Below are positions 1 through 10,859 of a stretch of DNA of 64,000 bases, in pieces. This DNA is from Hofstenia miamia. Lineage: Eukaryota; Xenacoelomorpha; Acoela. The notes beneath the pieces were generated by a model. That model was not told where the DNA came from and made no database searches. It saw nothing but the letters and a program-made list of their open reading frames with translations. The stretch spans positions 1,002,417 through 1,066,416 of the forward strand of contig SCFE01000101.1 of the NCBI GenBank assembly GCA_004352715.1. The letters run 5' to 3'. A program made the position numbers and the translations under genes. How positions within the stretch are numbered: position 1 is the first letter of the stretch; each line of letters starts with the position of its first letter.

Positions 1-72
1 TTTTGTAGTAGAGTGATTTCTAGAAATGTCTTACTTCTTAGACTTTAATAAATCTTATCAGAAAATCCCTGC

Positions 73-246
73 TCAGCCTGAATCCGCTCCAACCAACTTA
101 ATTACGATTTGGCATATTTTCATGAGATTTTTTAAGAAATTTTCTACAATTTGGCGGCTTGCTAGATCAAAGTAAGGTATTTTAGAATAGAAACTATCAA
201 TAAAATCTGGGCATTGAATTGGAAATTCTAAATTCAGTTCTTCAAG
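73..246 (-). other. Unrecognised 58-codon open segment
   Basis: The minus strand reads TLEELNLEFPIQCPDFIDSF, then YSKIPYFDLASRQIVENFLK and onward to a TGA at 73-75. Composition is protein-like but there is no ATG. Upstream an AG (ATATTAG) could be an acceptor or coincidence. It may be a transposase remnant or an unrelated exon. I do not recognise the family. Confidence 0.25.
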
Positions 247-1396
247 AGTATATGATACTAATATACAATTTCAAAACGTTAAAAAAATTATATGGCATTC
301 ACTACAACTGTAGTGACCAGCGCAGGTTTATCTCTGACTTCAACTCCTGATAACAGAAAAATGCACAGGATTGGGGATCATTTCGTATTAAGCTGACACA
401 AAATACCTTTAGTTACGTTTTACAACTTGCCATAATTTGAATTATTATTAGCATTGCTAGTATAATTCACAATATTTCAATACAAGTATACAGAAAGCGT
501 GTTCAAATTATTTTCACCCCTGTAAACTATAACTGCTAAAACATTTCATTCAAAATGGCTATATTTCTCCTTCTTAGTTTTACTTAAGTAGCGCATTAAA
601 TTGCCCCTCGTCATAAATTACAGACACGCAGGGGTAGGCAATTTTTAATTGGAACCCTACAAATAGATGTTTCTTGTTTAGTAAATTAATCAATTTTTGC
701 GTTTCAAACAATAGATTATTGCCAACTTTTGGCAATAATTAGAATAAAAATATTATATCAAAAATCATAGTAAGTTAACTAGTTTGGTATTAATAAAAAT
801 CAATATATAACACATAAAAAATTTTTCAAAGAAAAATCATAATTGTGAGATAACAAAAAGGGTTACTTGTGCTTCATACATCTGTTAGCACTAAGAAGAA
901 ATTGTTCTACAAAATCAAAAGTTAAATATTGCCACTAATCATAATCGCTAATGGCAAATTTGGTTCTGCCATACATACTATATATAAATGCGGTGATCAT
1001 AGTTTTATTTCTTTAGGTTTGACATGAAAAGATGAGGTGTCCGACAGAATATCACAATGGTGCGAAATAAGGTTAATGCTAAGCCTTCAATGTGCACAAA
1101 ATGGTGAATAATGTTGTGGAAGCATTACATATTTTTGGGTCATCAAATTATCTAGTACATTCCACAGCCAATGCTATATAAATTTACTAGACAGGATGAT
1201 AATACTTCTGGAAACGGGAATTGATTATATATTTCAGCAAGATTTAAGTGAATCTTAAATAACTGGCAATTGATTTTTTAAAGTATTCAATGGGTTAATT
1301 AATTTGCAATTATTGCAATCAATTTAATATTGTCTACCCTTGCAAACATAGAGTAGAACCAATAGTTAATTACATATTATGTACTATGATTGTTAT

Positions 1397-1732
1397 AGGT
1401 AGGGGCGTACACAGGGTTTTCCAACTGTGGAATATCTCCGCCGTGAGTAACCAAAAGTGAGGCAAGCCCCTAAAATTCTTTGGAAATATTGATGAATTCG
1501 ACACTATGAAATGCATTTCACCACCTAAATTTGGACTTTCTTAATATTTTTTAATAAATTTTTTTTTGTTTAACCAGTCAAAGTCAATTTTGAAAATCTC
1601 ACTGAAATAAATTCCACAGCTTGGTACGCCACTGGTTATAAGCAAACATTTCATGAGGAATGGAAGCATCTCTGCTCTGTTGAGGGGGGGAACGTTCCCC
1701 CAGTTCCCCCCCTCTGGGTGCGCCTCTGACTG
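1397..1732. mobile_element. Possible short TIR element (MITE)
   Basis: The left side reads TAGGGGCGTACACAGGG and the right side is the approximate reverse complement of CAGAGGCGCACCCAGAGGG, giving imperfect inverted ends about 330 nt apart. Ends of the GGGGCGTxxxCAGGG type are common in animal DNA transposons. No transposase is present and the target duplication is unclear. Confidence 0.35.
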
Positions 1733-2149
1733 TGCGTGCGTCAAGTTAAATCAAACGTGGGCTGCGGGAAAACGGGACCGATTTCTGAAAAATGTACGTG
1801 GACTGCGGGTTGGACTAGAGCAAAAATAACAGTCAGCTTACATCCTTACGCTATACCCAGCTTTCTTCGTATATAGAAGTAGACTAGCATAAGAATTTTA
1901 CCAAATTTCAATGTTTTTTCAGGTGGTAATGAGTACATTTGAATCATTATTTCGATGTTCACAATAAGAGATTTTGCATTATTCTTCAAATTATTACTGA
2001 GTAACCATGTATCTAAAATTAAAAAACTACAAAGTATTTAGAAAATGTCAACTGAATAAATAGTGACTCAATTCATTATGTACATTTTTTCTATATACCT
2101 ATTGTTAGTTTTTTATAAAAAAAACAGTAAAAATGGATTAGTGCTCTGC

Positions 2150-2490
2150 GTCCAAGGCAATTTTCTGGGCGTAGAGAGGGATATCGGGTACTCGATTAAA
2201 TCCGACCCTAAATCAGGTCGGGACGGGTTCGGGTACAAAGATTAGATTGATTATTAAAAAATACTGACATTAATCACCGCTTGATTTGAGAAAGATCCAA
2301 GATATTTAATAATGCCAATGAATTGCCGTTCCCCGCATCAGAAAATGATCAATGTTAACGATCATTTGTTTGAACAGAGATCCATAGCGTCAAATAAAAG
2401 TCAACGTTTCGGATCGATTTCAGTGGGGTCGGTTTCGGCTACTAAATATTCTGATCGGGTCGGTTTCGGGTCAACGCTTACCTCATATTG
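2150..2490. repeat. GGGTCGG/TCGGGT-type repeat cluster
   Basis: Words such as CAGGTCGGGACGGGTTCGGG, GGGGTCGGTTTCGG and CGGGTCGGTTTCGGGT recur here, in the same style as the complementary GACCCGAACC words at 7876-8180. They probably belong to the same interspersed DNA-element family. Confidence 0.45.
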
Positions 2491-2502
2491 CCACTCTCTA
2501 CC

Positions 2503-3502
2503 NNNNNNNNNNNNNNNNNNNNNNNNNNNNNNNNNNNNNNNNNNNNNNNNNNNNNNNNNNNNNNNNNNNNNNNNNNNNNNNNNNNNNNNNNNNNNNNNNN
2601 NNNNNNNNNNNNNNNNNNNNNNNNNNNNNNNNNNNNNNNNNNNNNNNNNNNNNNNNNNNNNNNNNNNNNNNNNNNNNNNNNNNNNNNNNNNNNNNNNNNN
2701 NNNNNNNNNNNNNNNNNNNNNNNNNNNNNNNNNNNNNNNNNNNNNNNNNNNNNNNNNNNNNNNNNNNNNNNNNNNNNNNNNNNNNNNNNNNNNNNNNNNN
2801 NNNNNNNNNNNNNNNNNNNNNNNNNNNNNNNNNNNNNNNNNNNNNNNNNNNNNNNNNNNNNNNNNNNNNNNNNNNNNNNNNNNNNNNNNNNNNNNNNNNN
2901 NNNNNNNNNNNNNNNNNNNNNNNNNNNNNNNNNNNNNNNNNNNNNNNNNNNNNNNNNNNNNNNNNNNNNNNNNNNNNNNNNNNNNNNNNNNNNNNNNNNN
3001 NNNNNNNNNNNNNNNNNNNNNNNNNNNNNNNNNNNNNNNNNNNNNNNNNNNNNNNNNNNNNNNNNNNNNNNNNNNNNNNNNNNNNNNNNNNNNNNNNNNN
3101 NNNNNNNNNNNNNNNNNNNNNNNNNNNNNNNNNNNNNNNNNNNNNNNNNNNNNNNNNNNNNNNNNNNNNNNNNNNNNNNNNNNNNNNNNNNNNNNNNNNN
3201 NNNNNNNNNNNNNNNNNNNNNNNNNNNNNNNNNNNNNNNNNNNNNNNNNNNNNNNNNNNNNNNNNNNNNNNNNNNNNNNNNNNNNNNNNNNNNNNNNNNN
3301 NNNNNNNNNNNNNNNNNNNNNNNNNNNNNNNNNNNNNNNNNNNNNNNNNNNNNNNNNNNNNNNNNNNNNNNNNNNNNNNNNNNNNNNNNNNNNNNNNNNN
3401 NNNNNNNNNNNNNNNNNNNNNNNNNNNNNNNNNNNNNNNNNNNNNNNNNNNNNNNNNNNNNNNNNNNNNNNNNNNNNNNNNNNNNNNNNNNNNNNNNNNN
3501 NN
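2503..3502. other. Assembly gap, exactly 1000 N
   Basis: The round length suggests a placeholder of unknown size. Downstream cadherin exons could be hidden here. Confidence 0.9.
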
Positions 3503-3625
3503 CTAACACCCGTAAAGGTGAGGTGAGATAGATAAAGTAGGTACTAATATGCAACCGTTGATATCTTTTGTATGCAGTAAGTTCCCTAAAGTAGGTCTAC
3601 ATGTATAATTAGGGCCCGTCTGAAC

Positions 3626-3643
3626 AAACAAACAAACAAACAG
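3626..3643. repeat. (AAAC)n microsatellite
   Basis: A short run of AACA units lies just right of the 1000-N gap. Confidence 0.8.
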
Positions 3644-3849
3644 ATATTACACTTGCGATATATGGCCAATTCAGCATTCCCTAACAGTATTCGAATATTT
3701 AAAATTACATAATGCTCTTGAGCCCTGTGATGGTGTTGGTTTCATTAAGGTTACCTTATCCTAAAATTGGTGCTTATGATTAATTTGAGTTGATCTTGAC
3801 ATGAGTTTCAGCTTATAGTAAATATTTCAATTGAAATAATCAGTCTTAC

Positions 3850-4111
3850 CTTTGGGTGAGTTTTCATAAATTACGTTAGAATATGGTTCATTTGAAAACA
3901 CAGGTCGATGATCGTTTAGGTTTTGAACGTAGAAAATTAACATCATTTCTGCAGTCAAACCCCTTGCGTCCATTGCTACAATTGTCACCGTTAAATCATG
4001 TGTAGATATCCTCTCTGAATCGATGGTATTACTCGTAAATTGCAACTCACAATCAGCAGACGTTGTACCAGAACTTCTGAGATCCTGCGGACTAAGACAG
4101 GCAGAATTCAG
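3850..4111 (-). CDS. Cadherin exon C6, last visible exon of the locus
   Basis: The clear part reads LQFTSNTIDSERISTHDLTV, then TIVAMDARGLTAEMMLIFYV, then QNLNDHRPVFSNEPYSNVIY and ends ENSPK at a strong AAAG/gtaaga donor (phase 1). NLNDHRPVF is the cadherin linker (DxNDNxPxF) and VIYEN opens another repeat, so more cadherin exons must follow beyond 3850. The open frame reaches back to an acceptor tttag/CTG at 4111 in phase 0, matching C5, but that N-terminal stretch (SPQDLRSSGTTSADC) is not cadherin-like. The real start may be tgtgag/TTG at about 4048, with a missing exon between. Confidence 0.65.
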
Positions 4112-5152
4112 CTAAATTCCAATTGCATTAAGTAATGTGAGAAAAAGTTCAATGAACCTGAAAAACGTCTGCAATGCTCTGATGCTGTATTTTATACACA
4201 ATGGTGTCATTGTATGTTGGCTCAGAAGACGATGTGGACACATCCCGATCTTCAACTTTAAGATTTATAGTTGTTCTACCTGTATTCAAGAGATTATTCT
4301 CAACGACCGTCGTGTGCGATACGGATGTCTAAATACTTAGTAACTGTAATCTGTAAATTTTCCTAAAAAAAATTTTTCAAAATAGATATCTTACGAAATA
4401 TTGACATAAATCTTAAGAAACTCTGTTTTTCCGGGAACTACCAAGTTTATAAGGATTGCATGAACCCTACTTAACCCTATCGAGTCTACATTGGATCATG
4501 TTATTAAAACAAAACTGCACAAATAGTAATTATATCACGATTATCAAATTAAAATGTTCAGAATGTTCAGAAAATCCATTATCCAGAATACCAAATTTTT
4601 AAGGATTGCATTAAGCATAATGAACTTTGTTTTTTGAGCTCCTCAAGCCTGCAGAAGGTAATCGACTTCCCTATCGAAGACTAAAAAAAATTCATTATGT
4701 CATGACTATGAAATTAGAATGTTCACAATGTTATGACTCTATAATTTGGATAATGATGTCCTCAAATGGAAATTTGAGGTTTCTTTTGAATAATTTGTTT
4801 CAATTTAATAAAATTGATTTTTAAATCATCAAATATAACTTTCGTGCTTGCTTGACTTATGCTTATAGAGAAATAATTAAAAAAATTTCGCAAAGAAGAA
4901 GAGCTATGCCACTAGATATTAGGAAAATTTTGTGAGTTGTAACTCCTAATATGAAAGTTAAGAAATGTCACCCAATCTCATTAACAAAGTTGTTGATTTA
5001 AACAAAATTAAATGTCTATATATTTTAAGAGCAGAAAAATTACGAATAAATGTGCATTAAGCTGTGATCTTTATTGAAATGTAGCTACAAAAAGATAAGA
5101 AACGAATTCAAATTTTCAATTATTGATCAGGATAAGTCAATATCAAAATTTG
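4112..5152. other. Part of intron C5-C6, with a diverged direct repeat
   Basis: A unit containing AAGGATTGCAT, CCCTATCGA and AATTAGAATGTTCA-type words appears at about 4440-4570 and again at about 4600-4730. Two short open frames here have no family resemblance. No exon is supported. Confidence 0.4.
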
Positions 5153-5284
5153 ATTTGAAATCCATCCAATTCATTGTCTTCATTAATAATAAAGGTCAAC
5201 TGTTAAGAGCTGGTCTCGAAGTATGGACTTATGGACCTTAATTTAAGTCATTGATGATAATATCCAAGTACCCACTATGTTTGC
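5153..5284 (-). pseudogene. Decayed duplicate of cadherin exon C5
   Basis: This segment aligns with 6336-6469, covering the end of exon C5 and the start of its intron. Shared words include TTCATTGTCTTCATTAAT, TCGAAGTATGGACTT and TCATTGATGATAA. The copy has an insertion repeating TATGGACTT, an in-frame stop after NDLN, and no usable donor (GTATGG became GATGG). Homology extends a little into the intron on the low-coordinate side. It is a pseudoexon from a local tandem duplication. Confidence 0.8.
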
Positions 5285-5538
5285 CTATATATATATATAT
5301 ATATACATTGTAAAATTTTATTTGCCGCAATTATATACCCCAATTATAATCTGACAATGACCCATAAGTGGTTGAAATGCATCAACAAGTGCTTATAGAC
5401 TAAATGAATTTATATAGTATATGTCTAAAATATATATATTTATATATATATTATTTACTTTTGATAATTAATACAAATCAAAAAAATATAATTGAATGAA
5501 TACTATTAGAAAAGTTGAATAATAACAAATATAATTAT

Positions 5539-5775
5539 NNNNNNNNNNNNNNNNNNNNNNNNNNNNNNNNNNNNNNNNNNNNNNNNNNNNNNNNNNNNNN
5601 NNNNNNNNNNNNNNNNNNNNNNNNNNNNNNNNNNNNNNNNNNNNNNNNNNNNNNNNNNNNNNNNNNNNNNNNNNNNNNNNNNNNNNNNNNNNNNNNNNNN
5701 NNNNNNNNNNNNNNNNNNNNNNNNNNNNNNNNNNNNNNNNNNNNNNNNNNNNNNNNNNNNNNNNNNNNNNNNNNN
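5539..5775. other. Assembly gap, 237 N
   Basis: This is unsequenced, between TA-rich flanks, within the C5-C6 intron. The repeat between C5 and C6 seems to lack its central strands, so a missing cadherin exon could lie here. Confidence 0.8.
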
Positions 5776-5782
5776 TATATAT

Positions 5783-6180
5783 TAGGTTGTCCCAAAAGTT
5801 CGTAAACACTTGAAAAAAGTTGGTAAACGCTTGAAAAAAATTGAAATTTTATTACTCAAATAATAGCTGCGACAATAAAGTTTATTCCTAAAAATAAAGA
5901 CCATCATGTTCCAAGACTTTCTGCCATCGATCTGCAAGCTTTCGAATCTGGTTAAAGTACCATTCAGCCGGCTTTGAATCGAAGAATTCTTGACATGCTT
6001 CTTCGACTTCATCAAACGATTCGAATCGGCGGCCTTTCAGAAAGTGTTGCATTGAACGGAAAAGGCCGTAATCTGATGGAGCACAATCAGGACTGTAGGC
6101 TGGATGTGGTAGAACCTCAACGCCGTCCAGTTCTTCAAACATGTCTTTGGTCTTCCTGGCGGTGTGTGGCTTGGCGTAAA
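5783..6180 (-). mobile_element. Truncated mariner element
   Basis: The left terminus TTAGGTTGTCCCAAAAGTTC at 5783 is a typical mariner inverted-repeat end, next to TATA and an assembly gap. The minus strand encodes the C-terminal part of a mariner transposase from about 6178 to the stop at 5888: YAKPHTARKTKD (normally DNARPH, second catalytic Asp lost with the truncation), then VEVLPHPAYSPDCAPSDYGL with the third catalytic Asp of the YSPD block intact. The tail contains SMQHFLKGRRFES. The N-terminal two thirds and the other terminus are missing. Confidence 0.85.
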
Positions 6181-6350
6181 TATAAATTTACATTATGGTT
6201 TGACCTTTATTAAAATTTTGCAACAAAGAAAAAACCAAATCTCATTGTAATTTTCAGTTCATTTATATGAATTTTATATTAAAATGGTTAAAATTTTTCA
6301 ATTACTGTGCACGATCAGAATAAATTAAATAGGAAATTTGAAACCCATAC

Positions 6351-6568
6351 CAATTCATTGTCTTCATTAATTATAAAGAGCGACTGTGGAGAATTGGCCT
6401 CGAAGTATGGACTTTCATTTAAATCATTGATGATAACATCCAAGTAGCCAGTGTCATAGAAGTTTGCATCATTTTCATTTGTAACTTTTATAAGGATTCG
6501 AAATGTTGGCGGAGGTGGCAGTGATTCATAATCAAAGGTTGAACCCGCAGTTATAAATACCTCTCCAA
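6351..6568 (-). CDS. Cadherin exon C5
   Basis: This 218-nt exon starts in phase 1 and ends in phase 0. Joined to C4 it reads FSINQVGEVFITAGSTFDYE, the canonical FSIxxxGEI...DYE cadherin pattern. It then continues FRILIKVTNENDANFY, LDVIINDLNESPYF (linker) and FIINEDNEL (start of the following repeat). The donor TTG/gtatgg is acceptable but not strong. A decayed copy of this exon with its intron flank lies at 5153-5284. Confidence 0.75.
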
Positions 6569-6962
6569 CTAAAACAAAACTGCATTTACCTACGTACCAA
6601 CATTATGTAGTAAAATTGTAAGAATAATTTCATTATAGCTTAAGACATCTTAGTACTTGTCTTTGGATAATAAACTTCTTTGCTTTTTAGAATTGTATCG
6701 AGGTTTTGCTTACTTGATCTTACATGATGCTCACAAATCAAGAAAATGATAGTTATTAATCTAAAAGGCCTAAACTTAAAAAAGAATGAATACATAAGTA
6801 TTTTCAGCAATGATGCTATGAATAAGCCTTTTACTTGAAATTGGTTTCAGTTGATTTTACTAAGCGCTTAGGAGCTTATGGGTGTTCCATTTTAAGGATT
6901 TTCTGAAAATAACTACCAAGAGAAAAGAAATAGCATTTCATGACTTTAAAATTAAAACGTAC
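6569..6962. other. Intron C4-C5, no gene seen
   Basis: The interval is AT-rich. No coding or repeat signature is seen. Confidence 0.5.
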
Positions 6963-7291
6963 CTTGATTAATTGAAAACTTAGAGGATTCATCATTTCCT
7001 TCGTTATCTGTAACAGACTCAATGGTATAAATGACAACATCTCCTTCAAAATTATCAATTTTTAATTCATAAATACGGAAATCGTTTGGATATTCTTGAT
7101 TTTCATTAATTGTAATTGATGTGTTAAGATTTGTAATGTTGGGAGGAATATCAATATAACATCGAGAATTGTGACTGACACCATGGCAACAGCGTCGGTG
7201 TTGGCTCCATCAGAAGCTACAAGTTCAAGAATGTAAAGATTGTCAACCTCATAGTTTAGATCTGCATCAGCCGTGATTCTTACTTCAGCCG
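6963..7291 (-). pseudogene. Cadherin exon C4, with an internal frameshift
   Basis: The exon is bounded by a cttttag acceptor and an AAG/gtacgt donor. The first frame reads AEVRITADADLNYEVDN and LYILELVASDGANTDAVAMV and reaches VTILDV. Near 7150-7160 the frame must change to read DIPPNITNLNTSITINENQE, EGDVVIYTIESVTDNEGN and SKFSINQ. DV-x-DIPP is clearly the cadherin linker DVNDNPP, so the break falls inside it. The exon is 329 nt; a symmetric phase 1-1 exon would be 327, so a 2-nt insertion fits exactly. Everything else is intact, so the choice is between a recent lesion and a base-call error. It supplies the end of one repeat and start of the next. Confidence 0.75.
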
Positions 7292-7849
7292 CTAAAAGAA
7301 GAATGTGAAAATTACGATATTCGATAATATAATTTTCTTTTTCCAAAATTTTGAGCACCAGATCAATCGAATTTTAATCAGTTTGGGTTTGTTAGTTTCA
7401 TTATTCTGAGTAGTAAAACTAAAAAAATAGTATAAATAAAATTTTCTTGAAGTGTGATTATACGGCATATATTATGAATATGAAAAATATGTGAATATTT
7501 AAAAAAGTAAATGTGCTTCATTATCTCTATCGCTTTTCAGCGCAATGAAAAATTATTCATTGCAAAAGTTGTTAGCAAAATATGGGCTCCATTTTTCAAT
7601 TACCGGTTGAAATTTGGATCAACAAAGTAGCGTGTTCAAAACACGTTTTAGGACAATCATCTACATCACAAGTCCTGCCAAATATTATATAATATTTCTT
7701 TCATTGCTAATTCTTTGATATCGTGAAGTAAGCTTAGAAAGACGTAGTTCGGAAATAAGAATGTTATGTTTAACGCAATTCTAGTTACATCATACTATTG
7801 ATCTCTTCAATTGAAGTCTTACTGGTGCTTGAATATTGTTAACCTCGAT

Positions 7850-9480
7850 CAAAGTCTGAAAAGGGTCAAACTTTTTCGACCCAATCAAACCCGACAAGAA
7901 TGATATGTAGACCCAACTCTCCTATATAAATTTGATCCGACTCTACCAAACAAACAAAATTATATGCGTTTTCAGACGTAACTAGAAAGCCAAAACTAAT
8001 TCTTTGCTATCGCGCTTTTCAATTGTTCAATTTTGTGCTAAAACATACATATAATGAACAAATTGTCAACGTTTTTTATTATATTGACATGACCCGATTT
8101 AAAGCAAAAACCTTGATCCGAACCGACCCGAACCCGGCATAAAGTTGACCCAACCAGACCCGCAGGTCAACCCGTTTTCACCCCTTCCTCGATCTATACT
8201 TACATGTATTATCAAATATGCGCCATCTACAAAATAATTTGCCCTCAACCAAATGTGTTATTCGTTTTTTAAACACAAATAATTTATGAGTCAAACAGTT
8301 TGAGGATATTCTAGTACTGATAAAGACGTTCCACTAACAAGATTTGTCACAAATTGAATGTCTCGCTAACTGATTTTCCATTTTACATGACGTAATATCT
8401 ATATTCTAGAAATGAAAACAGCAAAAGTGAACGAAATCATGAAAAATTGAAGTAACTCAAGACATTTCTGAAAAATTTTTTCAAGGCTTTAATTCAATGA
8501 GTGCATGACACGAATATTTATTCTCGTGATGATGCATTTAAGGTGTCTATTTTTTGAGAATGTGATGAAACCCACTTGTATATCTCTGGACTCGTTGTTG
8601 CTTCAGTTGCTCTTTTGAGCTAAAAACACAGTCGCGATCATTTACCGGTTTGAGTAAAATGCTTGGTCTAGCTACTAGAGTTTTGCTGTCCAACAAAAAT
8701 ATTTTCTTGTTCCCGTCCGTTCCCGCAGTGTTCAAAATGTTTTAGTATCGGTAACGTCAAGGTTCGGTACCTCAAACGTTAAAAACAAAAACGCAAAAAT
8801 ACACGAAATAGTTTATCGATTTCTCAAAAACAGAAGTTCAAATTTTTCACTGAAGTGCTGGTACCGTCAAAGATTTTTAATGTAGTACCGCTAACGGCAC
8901 CACATTTTTAATCCAGTACCTTACCGACGGGACCGGGATGGCATTCTACTAGCTACCCTTTTTAAATCCATATCAATTATGTAAGCAATTAGACAAAGCA
9001 AATAAATCACAAGAACGCATGTGTAGATAAAACAGCAAATTCAACGCAATAAAAATAGAACTTCCAGGAAGTCAAGGCAGCAACCTTGAATTTCCAGACA
9101 GTCTCAGATTTCCGTGCAGTATGGGCTAGAAATCGCCGGTATACCGAACCAAAACTGAAACCGTGGTTTCCATGTGCAACCGAAACCGAACCTAATATGA
9201 GACGATTTTTTAAGATTTAATAATTCAATCTTATAGGTGCTTTGAAATCAAGTACATGTAAGTCGGGGTCATGGTATTAAATAGATCCGCCTTGTGTTGC
9301 AGCACCATAACCAAATGCGCTGCAGCTTACCAAGTTTTTACCCGTCTATTCAGATACATAGAACTTCAAATTAATATAATAATGCGTTTGTGCATCATTG
9401 CTTAATAAACTATTTTTTCGAATATTTTTGAAAACCGAAACCGAACCAAAACCGAGCTCGAATTCTTAAAACCATTGATC
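7850..9480. repeat. Three clusters of GC-richer, hAT-style subterminal repeats
   Basis: Within very AT-rich intron, words of a limited GC-rich vocabulary cluster. GACCCGA and AACCCGACA/GACCCGCAGG occur at 7876-8180. GGTACCGTCAA, GTACCGCTAACG and TACCGACGGGACC occur at 8745-8940. GGTATACCGAACC and AAACCGAAACCGAACC occur at 9138-9450. Short tandem motifs of this kind are found in the subterminal regions of non-autonomous hAT elements; that assignment is inference. No transposase or clear target duplication is seen. Confidence 0.4.
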
Positions 9481-9985
9481 TCTAAGTGCGGACACCAAGC
9501 ATTCAAAATTAAAATATAATTATTAAATTTGTAAAATTTAAATTTCAATTGATAGTTCAAAGTTACTAAATATATACATCATTGCAATTACATATACGTA
9601 TTAATTGCTTTAAAATGTAAGTGCGCGAAATAACTTGGCAAATACAATATATTAATCTTTCAGGTGAAAGAGACATAGCAATAAGCTTGTGCATTATTAT
9701 GTAATGTAATAGGTAATTAATGATAAACTCATAGAACAAGATATTACATTCGCATGCTTGAAATTGAACATTAATTTGAAAATAAGAATTGTCATTCATT
9801 TAGCAATCAAAGTATTTTAACAAAAATATTTCAATTGCTGCTAAAATACTTCATTACTTTTATTTTCTGGTTGCATTCCAATTATTGTTTATATTCCATG
9901 CAGAAAAAGTTTAGTAGGATAAACCTTGCATTTTGTTTTCATTTACACAATTTAGCAATGAAGTTATAGAGAATTTATTCCAATA

Positions 9986-10252
9986 TTGATAAAAGTTAAC
10001 CTTAAGCTTTTTGCACGCGATGACGTTAATTATTCTAGGCCTCGCTACGCTACACTTGTTGGCAGAATTAAAGAATTTTTTGAATTACTTAGCATTCAAG
10101 GAAGCACTACTCCACGGGAAGCTTTTCGAGTTGAATTCAAGTTATACAGGCTGAATTTGACTGCTTACGTTTCGAGTTCGAGGATTTTTGGAGAAAATTT
10201 TCGAGATCAATCGAATTTATTTTCAAAGGTTAACACAATTTCGAGATTTTAA
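9986..10252 (+). other. Unrecognised 88-codon open frame
   Basis: The frame starts MIKVNLKLFARDDVNYSRP and contains repeated TTTCGAGTTCGA-like words at DNA level (10120-10215), which suggests repeat-derived sequence rather than a gene. No family is recognised. Confidence 0.15.
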
Positions 10253-10859
10253 AGCTAAAAATATTTATTTCAACTAACATAAGAACGGAACCTTAAAATA
10301 ATTGATTCCTTACAATATTTTCAAATGAATTTTCAATCGAGTTTTAGTATTAATGATCTCTTTTCGAATTTTCTACTTTAACTACTTATCATTCGCGTGA
10401 GCGCTCCCTTACTACGTCCTGCAGCGTCAGCCAACAAACATGTATGCGATCCATGAAAAATATTCCCCCTCTTTTCATCACTACTGCCAGCATTAACACC
10501 CCACGTGCAAAAGTTAGTTTTTTTATAATCATGTTTTGTGATTACATATATTTATTGTTTATTATTATTGTTATGTATAATTCATTTCGATATTAATTAA
10601 TCATACTTTGTAATTTTCTAATAATTTTCTCAAACACTATAATCGTAGTGTTTATTTATTGCATAGTCGACATAAATCAAATAATCATTTTGGAAAATCA
10701 AATGGTGGTGGTTTATAGTTACTAATACCCAATTTCTTAAATCTCAAAATACGCAATGACATCAACTACAAAAATGCTTCAAAATATAAACGTTTTAGGT
10801 ACTAGTAAGAAATCTTATAAACATGCATTTTAGAATTCATTCAAAAACTCGAAACTGCA

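Noticed and set aside
2312-3554. Long open frames on both strands across 2503-3502
   Set aside because: They exist only because the run of 1000 N has no stop codons; the real flanking codons are few and unrelated.
5974-6213. 79-codon plus-strand frame
   Set aside because: Antisense of the mariner transposase fragment.
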